Of a stretch of 64,000 nt of DNA, positions 16,454-25,340 are shown in pieces. Source of the DNA: Stenotrophomonas tumulicola (GTDB taxonomy: Bacteria > Pseudomonadota > Gammaproteobacteria > Xanthomonadales > Xanthomonadaceae); contig NZ_JACGXS010000005.1 in NCBI RefSeq assembly GCF_014117215.1, positions 1 to 64,000 on the forward strand. The letters are read 5' to 3'. Both the position numbers and the translations under genes were made by a program. The stretch's first letter is position 1. Each line of letters begins with the position of its first letter. The notes beneath the pieces were generated by a model, which searched no databases, had not been told where the DNA came from, and worked only from the letters and a program-made list of their open reading frames with translations.

Positions 16454-19400
16454 TCAGCTGGCCCAGGGGGGGCTGTAGCGCACCTTCAAGGTGCGGATGG
16501 CGGGGTCGGCGCGCAGGGCTTCAATCAGCTTGGAATCGATGCGCACCGCGCTCTCGCCAGCGACGTCGAGCATGCCGGCCACGGCACCGTCCTCGCCCTT
16601 CAGCAACAGGTCCAGGCGCAGCGGCGTGCGGCCGGGTCGGTGGCGATCGAGCAGGGCATTGACGCGCTCCCACACCGGACGGTCACGCCGCAGGTCCAGG
16701 CGCAGCGACAGCCGCGTAGCGTAGTTCGCGCAGACTTCGTCGAAGTCCCAGCATTGGCGGATGCGCAGCGCGAAGCCGCCGTTGAACTCGTCTTCGCGCA
16801 GCCCGCCCTTGACCACGAGGATGCGGTCCTTGGTCATCAGGTGGCCGAACTCGGCCATGGTGTCGGAGAACGCACTGCACTCGACGCGTCCACGCCCGTC
16901 TTCCAGCTGGATGAAGATCTGGCTCTCGCCCTTGCGGCGCACGCCGACCACCTGCCCGGCCAGCACGGCCTGTACCTCGGGACGCCAACGCTTCTCGCCG
17001 CCGCCGCCGTTGCTGTTGGCCGCCCAGATGCGCTCCACCGCGCCCAGGTCGTTGCCGACCAGGTCATGCACGTCTTCGCGATGCGGATCGAAGGGATGCC
17101 CGCTGAGGTAGAAGCCCAGCGTGTCACGCTCGCCGGTGAGCCGTTGCAGCAATGGCCACTCATCGGTTTCCTGCAGTTCCAGGTGGATGGCCGGTGCGTC
17201 CGGGTCCGGGCCGCCGAACAGCGAGTTCTGTCCGGATGCCCGTTCGCGCGCCATCTGCTCGGTGGCCTTGACCACTTCCGGCAGTTGCAGCATCAGCGAA
17301 GCACGGTTGCGTCCCAGTTCATCCAGTGCGCCGCAGTTGATCATCGCCTCCAGCGTGCGCCGGTTGAGCTTGGCCGAGCCGATGCGGGTGCAGAAATCCA
17401 GCAGGTCGGTGTAATGCCCCTTCTGCAGGCGCTCGTCGACCACCGCTTCGCATGCGCCTTGGCCAACGCCCTTGATCGCGCCAAGGCCATACTGGATGGT
17501 GTCCGGGCTGGCGGCTTCGAACATGTACGCCGACTGGTTCACCTTCGGCGGCAGCACGGTCAGGCCAAGGTTGCGTACTTCGTCGAGGAAGCCGACCACC
17601 TTTTCGGTGTTGTCCATGTCCGAGGACAGCGTGGCCGCCATGAACTCGGCCGGATAATGGCGCTTGAGCCAGGCGGTCTGGTAACTGACCAGCGCGTAGG
17701 CGGCGGCGTGCGATTTGTTGAAGCCGTAGCCGGCGAACTTCTCCATCAGGTCGAAGATCGCATCGGCCTTCGCTTCCCCGACGCCGTCCTTGGCGGCGCC
17801 TTCGCGGAATATTTCACGATGCTTGGCCATTTCGGCCGGCACTTTCTTGCCCATCGCACGGCGCAGCAGGTCGGCGCCGCCCAGCGAGTAACCGCCGACG
17901 ATCTGCGCCATCTGCATGACCTGCTCCTGGTACACCATGATGCCGTAGGTGTCGCGCAGGATGCGTTCGGTACGCGGATCGGGATACTCCACGTCCTCGC
18001 GCCCGTGCTTGCGGTCGACGAAGGAGGGGATCAGGTCCATCGGGCCGGGACGGTACAGCGATACCAGCGCGATGAGGTCTTCGAAGCGATCGGGCTTGGC
18101 GTCCTTCAGCAACCGGCGCATGCCGGAGGATTCGAACTGGAACACCGCGCCGGTGTTGCCCGAAGCGAAGATGTCCTTGTAGGTTGGCGCATCATCCAGC
18201 GGCAGCGCCGCGATATCCACCGGTGGGATGCCGGCACGCTCGTGGCGCTGGTTGATCGCCTTCACCGCCCAGTCGATGATGGTCAGCGTGCGCAGGCCGA
18301 GGAAGTCGAACTTCACCAGGCCGACTTCTTCCACGTCGTTCTTGTCGAACTGGGTGACCGGGTTGCGGCCGATGCCGTTTTCATCGTGTTCGGCGAACAG
18401 CGGGCAGAACTCCGCCAAAGGCTCGGGGGCGATGACCACGCCACCGGCGTGCTTGCCGGCGTTGCGGGTCAGGTCTTCCAGCTGCCGCGCCAGGTCGATC
18501 AGGTCGCGGACATCGTCCTCGCTCTGGTAGCGCTGGATCAGCTCGGGCGAGGCCATCTCGCTGTCCTTGCCTTCGCCCATCGCGTCCTTCAGCGAAATGC
18601 CGAGGATGTTCGGGATCAGCTTGGCCACGCCATCGACCAGTCCGTACGGGAAGCCGAGCACGCGGCCACAGTCGCGCACCACTGCCTTGGCCGCCATGGT
18701 GCCGTAGGTGATGATCTGGCTGACCCGCTCGCGGCCGTACTTGCGCGCCACGTAGTCGATGACTTCGTCGCGACGGTCCATGCAGAAGTCGATGTCGAAG
18801 TCGGGCATCGACACGCGTTCCGGGTTGAGGAAGCGCTCGAACAGCAGGTTGTACGGCAGGGGATCGAGGTCGGTGATCTGCAACGCCCAGGCCACCAGCG
18901 AACCGGCACCGGAACCGCGGCCGGGGCCGATCGGGATGCCCTGGTTCTTGCCCCACTGGATGAAGTCGGCCACGATCAGGAAGTAACCGGGGAAGCCCAT
19001 CTTGATGATGGTGTCCAGTTCGAATTCCAGCCGATCGCTGTAGTCCTGCGCGGTCATGCCCGCGGCCAGCGGGTTCTTTTCCAGGCGGGCAGCCAGGCCC
19101 TTGCGCGATTCGCTGCGGATCCAGCTGTCCAGCGTCTCGTCGTCGGGTACTGGATAGTTGGGCAGGAAATAGGTGCCCAGCCGCATCTCGATGTTGCAGC
19201 GTTCGGCCAGCGCCCGCGTGTTGTCGATGGCGTCGGGGATGTCGGCGAACAACGCGCACATCTCCTCGGCCGATTTCAGGTATTGCTGGTCGCTGTAATC
19301 GCGCGGACGCTTTGGGTCGTCCAGCACGCGGCCGGAGGCAATGCAGACGCGCGCCTCGTGCGCGCTGAAATCGGTCGGCGACAGGAACCGCACGTCGTTG

Positions 19401-20032
19401 CTGGCGATCACCGGCAGGCCGCGCTGGCCTGCAGCCATCAGGGCGAACTGGTTGAAGGCTTCCTCGCCGTCGCGCCCGGTACGGGTGAGCTCCAGGTGCA
19501 GGCCATCGCCAAACACGCGTTGCCAGTCCGCCAATTGCTGTTCGGCCAGGTCGTGCTTGCCTGCGGCGGCCAGCCGTCCGGCCAGGCTTTCCCGCCCACT
19601 CAGTGCGAACAGGTTGTGGCAACTGGCCTTCAGCCATTCCGGATGCACGGCCACGCCGCCTTCGGGCCGATGGCCTTCCATCCACGCCCGGGTCAGCAGT
19701 CGCGACAGGCTGAGGTAGCCTTCGCGGTCGCGGCACAACAGGGTCATCCGCCAGGGATCCTGGCCTTCCTCGGCGATCATCACGTCAGCGCCGGCGATCG
19801 GCTTGATCCCCACGCCTTCGGCGGCCTTGTAGAACTTGACCAGCGCGAACAGGTTGTTGAGGTCGGTCACGGCCAGCGCGGGCAGGCCCAGTTCCACCGA
19901 ACGCGAGAGCAGGTTGGCCTGTTTGGCTTTTTTCGGGTCGGCCTGGTCCGGCTTCGCCGGCACACGGATGGTGGAATCCGCCAGCGAGAATTCGGTGTGG
20001 ACGTGGAGATGGACGAAGCGGGAGTTGGACAT
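16454..20032 (-). CDS. dnaE: DNA polymerase III subunit alpha
   Basis: 1192 residues, slightly longer than E. coli DnaE (1160). This is the replicative polymerase subunit. The PHP domain starts at once (FVHLHVHTEFSLADSTIR). The palm holds the catalytic Asp pair in PDFDIDFCMDRR, after GPGRGSGAGSLVAWAL. KSHAAAYALVSYQTAW marks the fingers/helix-hairpin region. An internal clamp-binding motif of the QxxLF type is QNSLFGG. The OB-fold (AGQVVGVRRKGES...) and C-terminal domain complete it. The ATG at 20032 is the only one preserving the PHP start. It is separated from rnhB by a 647-bp repeat-rich gap, so probably has its own promoter. Confidence 0.98.
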   Translation of the reverse strand: MSNSRFVHLHVHTEFSLADSTIRVPAKPDQADPKKAKQANLLSRSVELGLPALAVTDLNNLFALVKFYKAAEGVGIKPIAGADVMIAEEGQDPWRMTLLCRDREGYLSLSRLLTRAWMEGHRPEGGVAVHPEWLKASCHNLFALSGRESLAGRLAAAGKHDLAEQQLADWQRVFGDGLHLELTRTGRDGEEAFNQFALMAAGQRGLPVIASNDVRFLSPTDFSAHEARVCIASGRVLDDPKRPRDYSDQQYLKSAEEMCALFADIPDAIDNTRALAERCNIEMRLGTYFLPNYPVPDDETLDSWIRSESRKGLAARLEKNPLAAGMTAQDYSDRLEFELDTIIKMGFPGYFLIVADFIQWGKNQGIPIGPGRGSGAGSLVAWALQITDLDPLPYNLLFERFLNPERVSMPDFDIDFCMDRRDEVIDYVARKYGRERVSQIITYGTMAAKAVVRDCGRVLGFPYGLVDGVAKLIPNILGISLKDAMGEGKDSEMASPELIQRYQSEDDVRDLIDLARQLEDLTRNAGKHAGGVVIAPEPLAEFCPLFAEHDENGIGRNPVTQFDKNDVEEVGLVKFDFLGLRTLTIIDWAVKAINQRHERAGIPPVDIAALPLDDAPTYKDIFASGNTGAVFQFESSGMRRLLKDAKPDRFEDLIALVSLYRPGPMDLIPSFVDRKHGREDVEYPDPRTERILRDTYGIMVYQEQVMQMAQIVGGYSLGGADLLRRAMGKKVPAEMAKHREIFREGAAKDGVGEAKADAIFDLMEKFAGYGFNKSHAAAYALVSYQTAWLKRHYPAEFMAATLSSDMDNTEKVVGFLDEVRNLGLTVLPPKVNQSAYMFEAASPDTIQYGLGAIKGVGQGACEAVVDERLQKGHYTDLLDFCTRIGSAKLNRRTLEAMINCGALDELGRNRASLMLQLPEVVKATEQMARERASGQNSLFGGPDPDAPAIHLELQETDEWPLLQRLTGERDTLGFYLSGHPFDPHREDVHDLVGNDLGAVERIWAANSNGGGGEKRWRPEVQAVLAGQVVGVRRKGESQIFIQLEDGRGRVECSAFSDTMAEFGHLMTKDRILVVKGGLREDEFNGGFALRIRQCWDFDEVCANYATRLSLRLDLRRDRPVWERVNALLDRHRPGRTPLRLDLLLKGEDGAVAGMLDVAGESAVRIDSKLIEALRADPAIRTLKVRYSPPWAS

Positions 20033-20220
20033 GCCGGACCAGGTTGGAGCGCGTCGGCCCCGGGCGCGGACGTAGGAACGGCCGCCGGGGTCACGGGTGC
20101 GCAGGAATGCCCGCTCAGGGTAGCGGCGGGGGGCGGTGCGGACAAGGCTTGACTGTCACGCTGCGCGTGGGCTTCGAAGCCGAAGCAACGTCAACGTCTA
20201 CAACTGCATTGCTGTGGGTT

Positions 20221-20326
20221 GGCGGGGCGGGGTGGGTTTGCGGGGGACGGCAAGGACTGCATCCTGCGTGCCTCGTCTCGCGCCATCCATGGCGCTCGAC
20301 GCCCCCGCCAACCCACCCCGCCCCAC
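20221..20326 (+). repeat. TCCA-loop hairpin element, copy 1
   Basis: Outer arms at 20224-20246 and 20302-20324 match in 22 of 23 positions. Inside are the core GGGGGACGGCAA, a small stem around GCATCCTGC, and an apical stem GCGCCA-TCCA-TGGCGC at 20280-20295. The order of outer stem and two inner hairpins would fold as a three-way junction. It is the same family as 20511-20621 (inverted) and 25028-25132. The function is unknown: a structured repeat, small RNA or terminator are all possible. Confidence 0.65.
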
Positions 20327-20427
20327 CTTCGACAGGTCCACGGCGGCCATGGACAGGGCATTGGGGTAATGGGAACTGAGGGAAATAGAGGATGGTCTGG
20401 GGTTGATCTGGTAGGTGATCTGGTGGG

Positions 20428-20454
20428 TGACGACCGTTGGTCGTCACGCTCTAC
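20428..20454 (-). repeat. SMAG palindrome (divergent stem)
   Basis: Read on the minus strand it starts GTAGAGC and then forms GTGACGACC-AAC-GGTCGTCAC. It has the GTAG head typical of SMAG, with a different stem sequence from most copies in the window. It lies between the two TCCA-loop elements. Confidence 0.6.
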
Positions 20455-20510
20455 CGCTTTTCAGCTCTTCTTTCTTTTTTCAACGCGGCTGGCGGACGGG
20501 AAACCGTCAG

Positions 20511-20621
20511 GGTGCCGGGCGGTGGGGCTGGACGGGGGCGTTGAGCGCCATGGATGGCGCGAAACGAGGCCCGCAGGATGCGGCTTTTGCCGTCCCCCGC
20601 CCAGCCCCACCGCCCGGCGCC
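20511..20621 (-). repeat. TCCA-loop hairpin element, copy 2 (inverted)
   Basis: Reverse-complement copy of the element at 20221-20326. The outer arms are 20511-20540 and 20591-20621, with only a few mismatches. The apical stem GCGCCA-TCCA-TGGCGC (read on the minus strand) is at 20545-20560 and is identical to copy 1. Its second inner hairpin is CCGCA-TCC-TGCGG. The outer stem sequence differs from copy 1 while pairing is kept, which suggests that structure is what is conserved. Confidence 0.65.
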
Positions 20622-20679
20622 AAACCCGTAACCTGCTGTAAGCAGCCAGCCGCGAGGGGGTTTCACCCGTTCGCCTGCC

Positions 20680-21357
20680 TTACAGCGCCAGCGCCATCTC
20701 CACCGGAGCAGAAACCGGCACCGTCAGACACTCCCGCACCGGGGCGAAACTGCGCCGATGCTCCACGCACGGGCCGTGCGCGCGCAACGCCGCCAGGTGC
20801 GCCGGCGTGCCATATCCCTTGTGCTGGTCGAAACCGAAGTGCGGGAACTGTTCATGCACCTGCTGCATGTACCGGTCGCGGCTGACCTTGGCCAGGATGG
20901 AAGCGGCCATGATCGCGCGGTCGATGGCATCGCCGCCGATCAGCGCTTCGCCCGGCAGCACCAGGCCCTTGGGCACCACGTTGCCGTCGATGCGTGCCAG
21001 GTCGGCGGCATGCGCCACCGCCGCCACGACCTCGCGCATGCCTTGCAGCGTGGCCTGGTAGATGTTCAACCGGTCCACGGTGGGGGCATCCACCAGCACG
21101 ACATGCCAGGCCAGCGCGCGTTCGACGATACGGTCATGCAGTTGCTCGCGCCGCGCGGCGGTGAGTTGCTTGGAATCATCCAGGCCATTGATGCGCGGTC
21201 GCGCCGGATCGAACACCACGGCAGCCACTGCCACCGGACCGGCCAGCGGCCCCCGCCCGGCTTCATCCACGCCGGCGATGCGCTGCGTCCTGGCTGCCGC
21301 CGGAGCGGTGGCCCCGAACAGTGCCAGGGTCGCTGCCGCAGCGGAGCGGCGGCCCAT
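20680..21357 (-). CDS. rnhB: Ribonuclease HII
   Basis: 225 residues; RNase HII cuts RNA of RNA-DNA hybrids and single ribonucleotides in DNA. The catalytic acids begin in [16 protein letters not shown] (Asp-Glu). Further conserved parts are [40 protein letters not shown] and [14 protein letters not shown]. The first ~27 residues ([15 protein letters not shown]...) are an Ala-rich, poorly conserved extension. The ATG at 21357 overlaps the lpxB stop by one base (TGATG), so translation is coupled to lpxB. It is the last gene of the lpx operon. Confidence 0.96.
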   Translation of the reverse strand: MGRRSAAAATLALFGATAPAAARTQRIAGVDEAGRGPLAGPVAVAAVVFDPARPRINGLDDSKQLTAARREQLHDRIVERALAWHVVLVDAPTVDRLNIYQATLQGMREVVAAVAHAADLARIDGNVVPKGLVLPGEALIGGDAIDRAIMAASILAKVSRDRYMQQVHEQFPHFGFDQHKGYGTPAHLAALRAHGPCVEHRRSFAPVRECLTVPVSAPVEMALAL

Positions 21358-22604
21358 CAGGCCACCGCCTCGCGCACGATCAAGGCGGCCACGGCGTCGG
21401 CCGCGCGCGCCGAGGCATCGCGGCGCAGGATGCCATGCAACTGGTCGTAGCTGGCCTGCAGGTCGATGACCTTCTGCGGGTGGTCGAACCATTGCTGGAT
21501 CGCGGCGGCCAGCTTTTCCGGCGTGCAGTCATGCTGCATCAGCTCCGGTGCGAGGTCCTTGCCGGCAAGGATGTTCGGCAGCGCGTAACGGTCCACCTTC
21601 AGCAGGCCCAGTGCCTTGACCAGGCGATAGGTCAGTTCGGCCACGCGGTAGGCGACCACCATCGGCCGCTTCACCAGCATCGCCTCCAGCGTCGCGGTGC
21701 CCGAGGCGAGCACCACCACGTCGGCGGCGATCATCGCGGTGCGTGCCTGTCCGTCCAGCACGTGCGAATGCGCAACCGGCAGGGCCGAGCGTGAAAGCTG
21801 GGCGTCGATCAACTGGCGGCACGCGGCATTGGCCGCCGGCACCACCACATGCAGCCCGGGGATGCGCTCGGAGACCTGCCATGCGGCCTCGAAGAAGGGC
21901 TCGCCCAGCCGGCTGATCTCGCCCAGCCGGCTGCCCGGCAGGACGGCCAGCACCTTGGCGTTTGCCGGCAGGCCCAATGCCGCACGTGCCTGCGCACGGT
22001 CCACGCGCAGGGGGATGTCGTCGGCCATCGGGTGCCCGACGAACTGCGCCTCGATACCATGGCGCGCGTAGATCGGCGGTTCCATCGGGAACAGGCACAA
22101 CACCAGGTCCGCGCTGGCACCGATTTTCTCGGCGCGCTTCTCGCGCCACGCCCAGACCGAAGGACTGACGTAGTGGACAGTACGGATGCCACGCTGCTTC
22201 AGCCAGCGCTCCACGCCCAGGTTGAAATCGGGGGCATCGATTCCGATGAACACGTCCGGTTGCCATTCCAGCACGCGTTTACGGAAGGCCGCGCGCAGCT
22301 TGAGCAGGCGCGGCAGGTGGCGGAGTACTTCGGTCAGCCCCATGACCGCCAGTTCGCTGGCATCGAACCAGGTCTGGCAGCCTGCATTGCGCATGCCATC
22401 GCCGCCGATGCCGGCGAACTCGGCGTTCGGGAAGCGCGCCTTGAGCTGGGACACCAGGCCTGCCCCCAACTGATCGCCGGAGGCCTCGCCTGCCACCAGC
22501 GCGATGCGCACCGGGCGGCCATCCACCCTGGCCGGGACGCCGGCACCCAGCGCGCCGGGCAGTGGGATGACAGTGGCAACCGGCGGTCGCTGGGTCTGGT
22601 TCAT
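21357..22604 (-). CDS. lpxB: Lipid-A-disaccharide synthase
   Basis: 415 residues. LpxB joins UDP-2,3-diacylglucosamine and lipid X to make the lipid A disaccharide at the inner face of the inner membrane (GT19 family). Hallmarks are [79 protein letters not shown] and [21 protein letters not shown] ~30-residue non-conserved N-terminal leader precedes [12 protein letters not shown]. The start overlaps the lpxA stop by four bases (ATGA), and the stop overlaps the rnhB start. Confidence 0.97.
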   Translation of the reverse strand: MNQTQRPPVATVIPLPGALGAGVPARVDGRPVRIALVAGEASGDQLGAGLVSQLKARFPNAEFAGIGGDGMRNAGCQTWFDASELAVMGLTEVLRHLPRLLKLRAAFRKRVLEWQPDVFIGIDAPDFNLGVERWLKQRGIRTVHYVSPSVWAWREKRAEKIGASADLVLCLFPMEPPIYARHGIEAQFVGHPMADDIPLRVDRAQARAALGLPANAKVLAVLPGSRLGEISRLGEPFFEAAWQVSERIPGLHVVVPAANAACRQLIDAQLSRSALPVAHSHVLDGQARTAMIAADVVVLASGTATLEAMLVKRPMVVAYRVAELTYRLVKALGLLKVDRYALPNILAGKDLAPELMQHDCTPEKLAAAIQQWFDHPQKVIDLQASYDQLHGILRRDASARAADAVAALIVREAVA

Positions 22605-23392
22605 CGCAGCAGCGGCCGCTCGGCCTGTTCGATGAACTCCAGCAGTTCCTTGACATCGGTGCTGGCGCGCGCCTGTTCGGCCAACTGCACCTTGGCCTCG
22701 GCCAACGGCAGGCCGGCAACGTACAGCGTGCGGTAGGCGCGCTTGATGCTGGCGATGCGTTCGGCGTCGAAGCCACGGCGCTTGAGCCCTTCGCTGTTGA
22801 TGCCGCGCGGACGTCCCAGCGAATCACTGCCGACCATGGTGAACGGCGGTACGTCGCCGTTGGTCAGCGCGCCCATGCCGAGGAAGGCATGGGCGCCGAT
22901 GCGGCAGAACTGGTGCGCACCGGCGAAGCCGCTGATGATCACGTGGTCGCCCACGGTCACGTGGCCAGCGAGGGTGGTGTTGTTGGAGAACACGCAATGG
23001 CTGCCGACATGGCAGTCATGCGCCACGTGGGTATAGGCCAGCATCCAGTTGTCGTCGCCGACGGTGGTGACGCCGCCGCCGCCTTGGGTGCCGCGGTTGA
23101 TGGTGACGAACTCGCGGATGACATTGCGGTCGCCGATCACCAGTTCGGTGCGTTCGCCCGCGTATTTCTTGTCCTGGGGCTCGCCACCGACGGCCACGTG
23201 GCCGATGAAGCGGTTGTCGCGGCCGATCCGGGTCGGACCGTGGATGCTGCAATGCGGCCCGATCTCGGTGCCTGGGCCGATCTGTACATCGGCGCCGATC
23301 AGGGTGAACGCGCCCACGCGGACGTCGTCGGCCAGGATGGCCGACGGATCGATCACTGCAGTGGGGTGGATCAACGGAGCGTGTGCGCTCAT
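22601..23392 (-). CDS. lpxA: UDP-N-acetylglucosamine acyltransferase
   Basis: 263 residues, the normal size. LpxA adds the 3-O acyl chain to UDP-GlcNAc, the first step of lipid A synthesis. The hexapeptide left-handed beta-helix runs through residues ~1-190 ([20 protein letters not shown]... [14 protein letters not shown]). [21 protein letters not shown] and [15 protein letters not shown] carry the catalytic region. The C-terminal helices include [22 protein letters not shown]. The ATG at 23392 ([10 protein letters not shown]) follows AAGAAGGA; the frame is open further upstream but without family sequence. It lies 19 bp after fabZ and overlaps lpxB. Confidence 0.97.
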   Translation of the reverse strand: MSAHAPLIHPTAVIDPSAILADDVRVGAFTLIGADVQIGPGTEIGPHCSIHGPTRIGRDNRFIGHVAVGGEPQDKKYAGERTELVIGDRNVIREFVTINRGTQGGGGVTTVGDDNWMLAYTHVAHDCHVGSHCVFSNNTTLAGHVTVGDHVIISGFAGAHQFCRIGAHAFLGMGALTNGDVPPFTMVGSDSLGRPRGINSEGLKRRGFDAERIASIKRAYRTLYVAGLPLAEAKVQLAEQARASTDVKELLEFIEQAERPLLR

Positions 23393-23411
23393 CGGTGGTC
23401 CTTCTTCTGGG

Positions 23412-23867
23412 TTATTCGCGGGTGCCGGCGCACATGACTTCGGCGCAGGCAACCTGCTTGCCGTCGACGAAGGCCTTGCAGTCGTACACCGCCATGTTGC
23501 GGATCACGCGCCTGATCTCCACGTGCATCTCCAGCACGTCGCCGGGCACGACCTTGTCGCTGAAGCGGACGTTGTCCACCTTCACCATGTAGAACAGCTT
23601 GGACTGGGCATCGCGGCCGAGGGTCAGCTGGGTCAGCACGCCGCCGGCCTGCGCCATGGCTTCGATGATCAGCACGCCGGGCATGATCGGCTGGCCGGGG
23701 AAATGGCCCTGGAAGAATGGCTCGTTGATGCTGACGTTCTTGTTCGCCACGATCTTGCGGCATTCGAAGTCGATCGAAACCACCTTGTCCACAAGCAGGA
23801 AAGGGTAGCGGTGCGGAATCAACGCCCGGATCTGGGCGATGTCCGGCAGGGTCTGTTCGTGGCTCAT
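23412..23867 (-). CDS. fabZ: 3-hydroxyacyl-ACP dehydratase FabZ
   Basis: 151 residues, hot-dog fold dehydratase of fatty-acid elongation. The catalytic His and Glu are in [25 protein letters not shown], the family signature. The start [13 protein letters not shown] is also typical. The ATG at 23867 overlaps the lpxD stop in ATGA, giving coupled expression. Its place among lpx genes links acyl-chain supply to lipid A synthesis, as in E. coli. Confidence 0.97.
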   Translation of the reverse strand: MSHEQTLPDIAQIRALIPHRYPFLLVDKVVSIDFECRKIVANKNVSINEPFFQGHFPGQPIMPGVLIIEAMAQAGGVLTQLTLGRDAQSKLFYMVKVDNVRFSDKVVPGDVLEMHVEIRRVIRNMAVYDCKAFVDGKQVACAEVMCAGTRE

Positions 23868-24886
23868 TCCTTCTCCTTGCTCACAGACAGGATGCGACGG
23901 GCCAGCGCATCGAGCTGTTTGAAGCGCGCGGCATTCTTGCGCCACGTGCGGTTGTCGGTCAACGGGGTACCCGACGAATACTCGCCCGGCTCGGTAATGG
24001 AGTTGCGGACCACCGATTTGCCGGTAATCACCACCTTGTCGCAGATTTCCAGGTGGCCGACCACGCCGACGGCGCCGCCCAGCAGGCAGTATCGGCCGAT
24101 CTTCGCGCTGCCGGCGATACCGGTGCAACCGGCGATGGCCGAGTGTGCGCCGATCTGCACGTTGTGCGCGATCTGCACCAGGTTGTCCAGGCGGACGTCT
24201 TCGGCCAGCACGGTATCTTCCAGCGCGCCGCGGTCGACGCAGGTGTTGGCGCCGATCTCGCAGTCGTCGCCAATGCGTACCCCCCCCAACTGCGGGACCT
24301 TGATCCACTTGCCGGCGTCCATTGCCAGGCCGAAGCCATCGGCGCCGAGTACGGCGCCGGGATGGATGCGCACGCGCTTGCCCAGCTTCACCCGGGTAAC
24401 CAGGGTGACGCGGGCGATCAGTTCGCAGCCGGTATCCAGACTGCAGTCTTCGCCGATCACGCTGCCGGTGCCGATGATGCAGTTCTCGCCGATGACGCTG
24501 CGCTCGCCGATGCTGACGAACGGCCCGACGTGGGCGCTGGCGGCTACCTGTGCGCTGGGGTGGATGACCGCGCTGGGGTGGATGCCGGGCGCGCGCAGCG
24601 GCGCGATGTCGAACAGGGCCGCGATGCGCGCAAAGGTATTGTAGGGATCCTTGGCCACCAGCGCGGTGCCGGGGGCGGCGTCGGCATCGTCCCCGCGCAG
24701 CACCACGATGCCGGCCTGGCTGTCGGCCAGTTGCGTGCGGTAGCGTGGGTTTGCCAGGAAGGTGAGCTGGCCGGGCCCTGCATGGGCCAGCGTTGCCACG
24801 CCACCGATGGAGGTGCTGGCATCGCCGTGGACCTGCAGGCCGAACTGGTCGGCGAGTTGCTGGGCGGTATAGGTAGGAGTATTCAC
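23864..24886 (-). CDS. lpxD: UDP-3-O-acylglucosamine N-acyltransferase
   Basis: 340 residues. LpxD adds the second (N-linked) acyl chain in lipid A synthesis. It has an N-terminal uridine-binding domain (YTAQQLADQFGLQVHGDAS, residues 5-100), then the hexapeptide-repeat beta-helix (IHPSAVIHPSAQVAASAHVGPFVSIG... onward) with NVQIGAHSAIAGCTGIAGSAKIG holding the catalytic His, and a C-terminal helix. The gene is first of the tightly overlapping lpxD-fabZ-lpxA-lpxB-rnhB run. The 429-bp gap to bamA contains repeats and no skp/ompH gene. Confidence 0.97.
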   Translation of the reverse strand: MNTPTYTAQQLADQFGLQVHGDASTSIGGVATLAHAGPGQLTFLANPRYRTQLADSQAGIVVLRGDDADAAPGTALVAKDPYNTFARIAALFDIAPLRAPGIHPSAVIHPSAQVAASAHVGPFVSIGERSVIGENCIIGTGSVIGEDCSLDTGCELIARVTLVTRVKLGKRVRIHPGAVLGADGFGLAMDAGKWIKVPQLGGVRIGDDCEIGANTCVDRGALEDTVLAEDVRLDNLVQIAHNVQIGAHSAIAGCTGIAGSAKIGRYCLLGGAVGVVGHLEICDKVVITGKSVVRNSITEPGEYSSGTPLTDNRTWRKNAARFKQLDALARRILSVSKEKE

Positions 24887-25027
24887 GCGGGGAGTTTACC
24901 GTGTGCCGTGACTTCGGTCATGTTGCCCCCCAGGTCAATGCAATTTCCCCGGTTTCCGTGACGCCGGGCGTTGCCCGGCTGCTGTTGGATTCGTGCGAAC
25001 AGCCGGCGTTCACGCGTTCCGAGGCTT

Positions 25028-25132
25028 GGCGGGTCGGGATGGGCGTTCCGGGGGACGCTGCAAGTACGTCCATGTAAGCTCGGTCGCCGCATCCATGCGG
25101 CTCACGCCCCCTCCAGCCCACCCCGACCCGCC
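25028..25132 (+). repeat. TCCA-loop hairpin element, copy 3
   Basis: Outer arms 25028-25044 and 25116-25132 pair in 16 of 17 positions. GGGGGACG follows the left arm, as in the two copies near 20.2-20.6 kb. Two inner hairpins are TACG-TCCA-TGTA and GCCGCA-TCCA-TGCGGC (25086-25101). The stems differ in sequence from the other copies, while the TCCA loops and layout remain. It lies in the bamA-lpxD gap. Confidence 0.65.
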
Positions 25133-25170
25133 CCGACAGGCATCGGTGGCTACAGGAACGCAAAAGCAAA

Positions 25171-25300
25171 ACGCCAGGCAATGCCTGGCGTCTCGTAACA
25201 CGTCTGGTGGAACAGCCCCCTTTTGTTAAGGGGGCGCGCCGACAGGCGCGGGGATAGGCGGCAGTGTTGGGACCCAAAGTCTGCGAAGCAGACTTTGGGT
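25171..25300 (-). other. Three strong hairpins downstream of bamA
   Basis: Perfect inverted repeats lie at 25171-25191 (CGCCAGG arms), 25215-25235 (GCCCCCTT arms) and 25272-25300 (13-bp arms, ACCCAAAGTCTGC with a GAA loop). All are downstream of the bamA stop on the minus strand. They probably stop or protect the bamA transcript before lpxD. None has a clear U-tract on the minus strand, so classical intrinsic termination is not shown. The remaining bases of the 24887-25315 gap hold nothing else recognised. Confidence 0.5.
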
Positions 25301-25340
25301 ATTTACCTTCGCCGGTCAGAACTGACCGCCGAAGGTAAAT
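25301..25340. repeat. 40-nt near-perfect palindrome over the bamA stop codon
   Basis: Positions 25301-25319 and 25322-25340 are complementary in 18 of 19 positions, with two bases between. The bamA stop (25316-25318) is near the centre, and the last seven codons (FTFGGQF) lie in one arm. Together with the hairpin at 25272-25300 it makes two adjacent strong structures at the 3' end of bamA. Confidence 0.7.

Larger units (their letters stand above)
20033..20679. other. Repeat-rich intergenic region between rnhB and dnaE
   Basis: 647 bp without a credible gene. It contains two opposed copies of a ~105-nt hairpin element (20221-20326 and 20511-20621) and one SMAG palindrome (20428-20454). A short pyrimidine-rich tract is at 20467-20480. 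The dnaE promoter should lie within the first ~150 bp next to 20032, but no clear -10/-35 pair was picked out. Several open frames here run through the hairpins and are not coding. Confidence 0.7.

Noticed and set aside
16640-20152. Very long open frame on the plus strand opposite dnaE
   Set aside because: It mirrors the dnaE codon structure in GC-rich DNA, is rich in His/Gln/Arg low-complexity sequence and has no recognisable domain. dnaE on the other strand is certain.
20044-20650. Open frames in the rnhB-dnaE gap
   Set aside because: They run through inverted hairpin elements and encode low-complexity sequence; no start signals.
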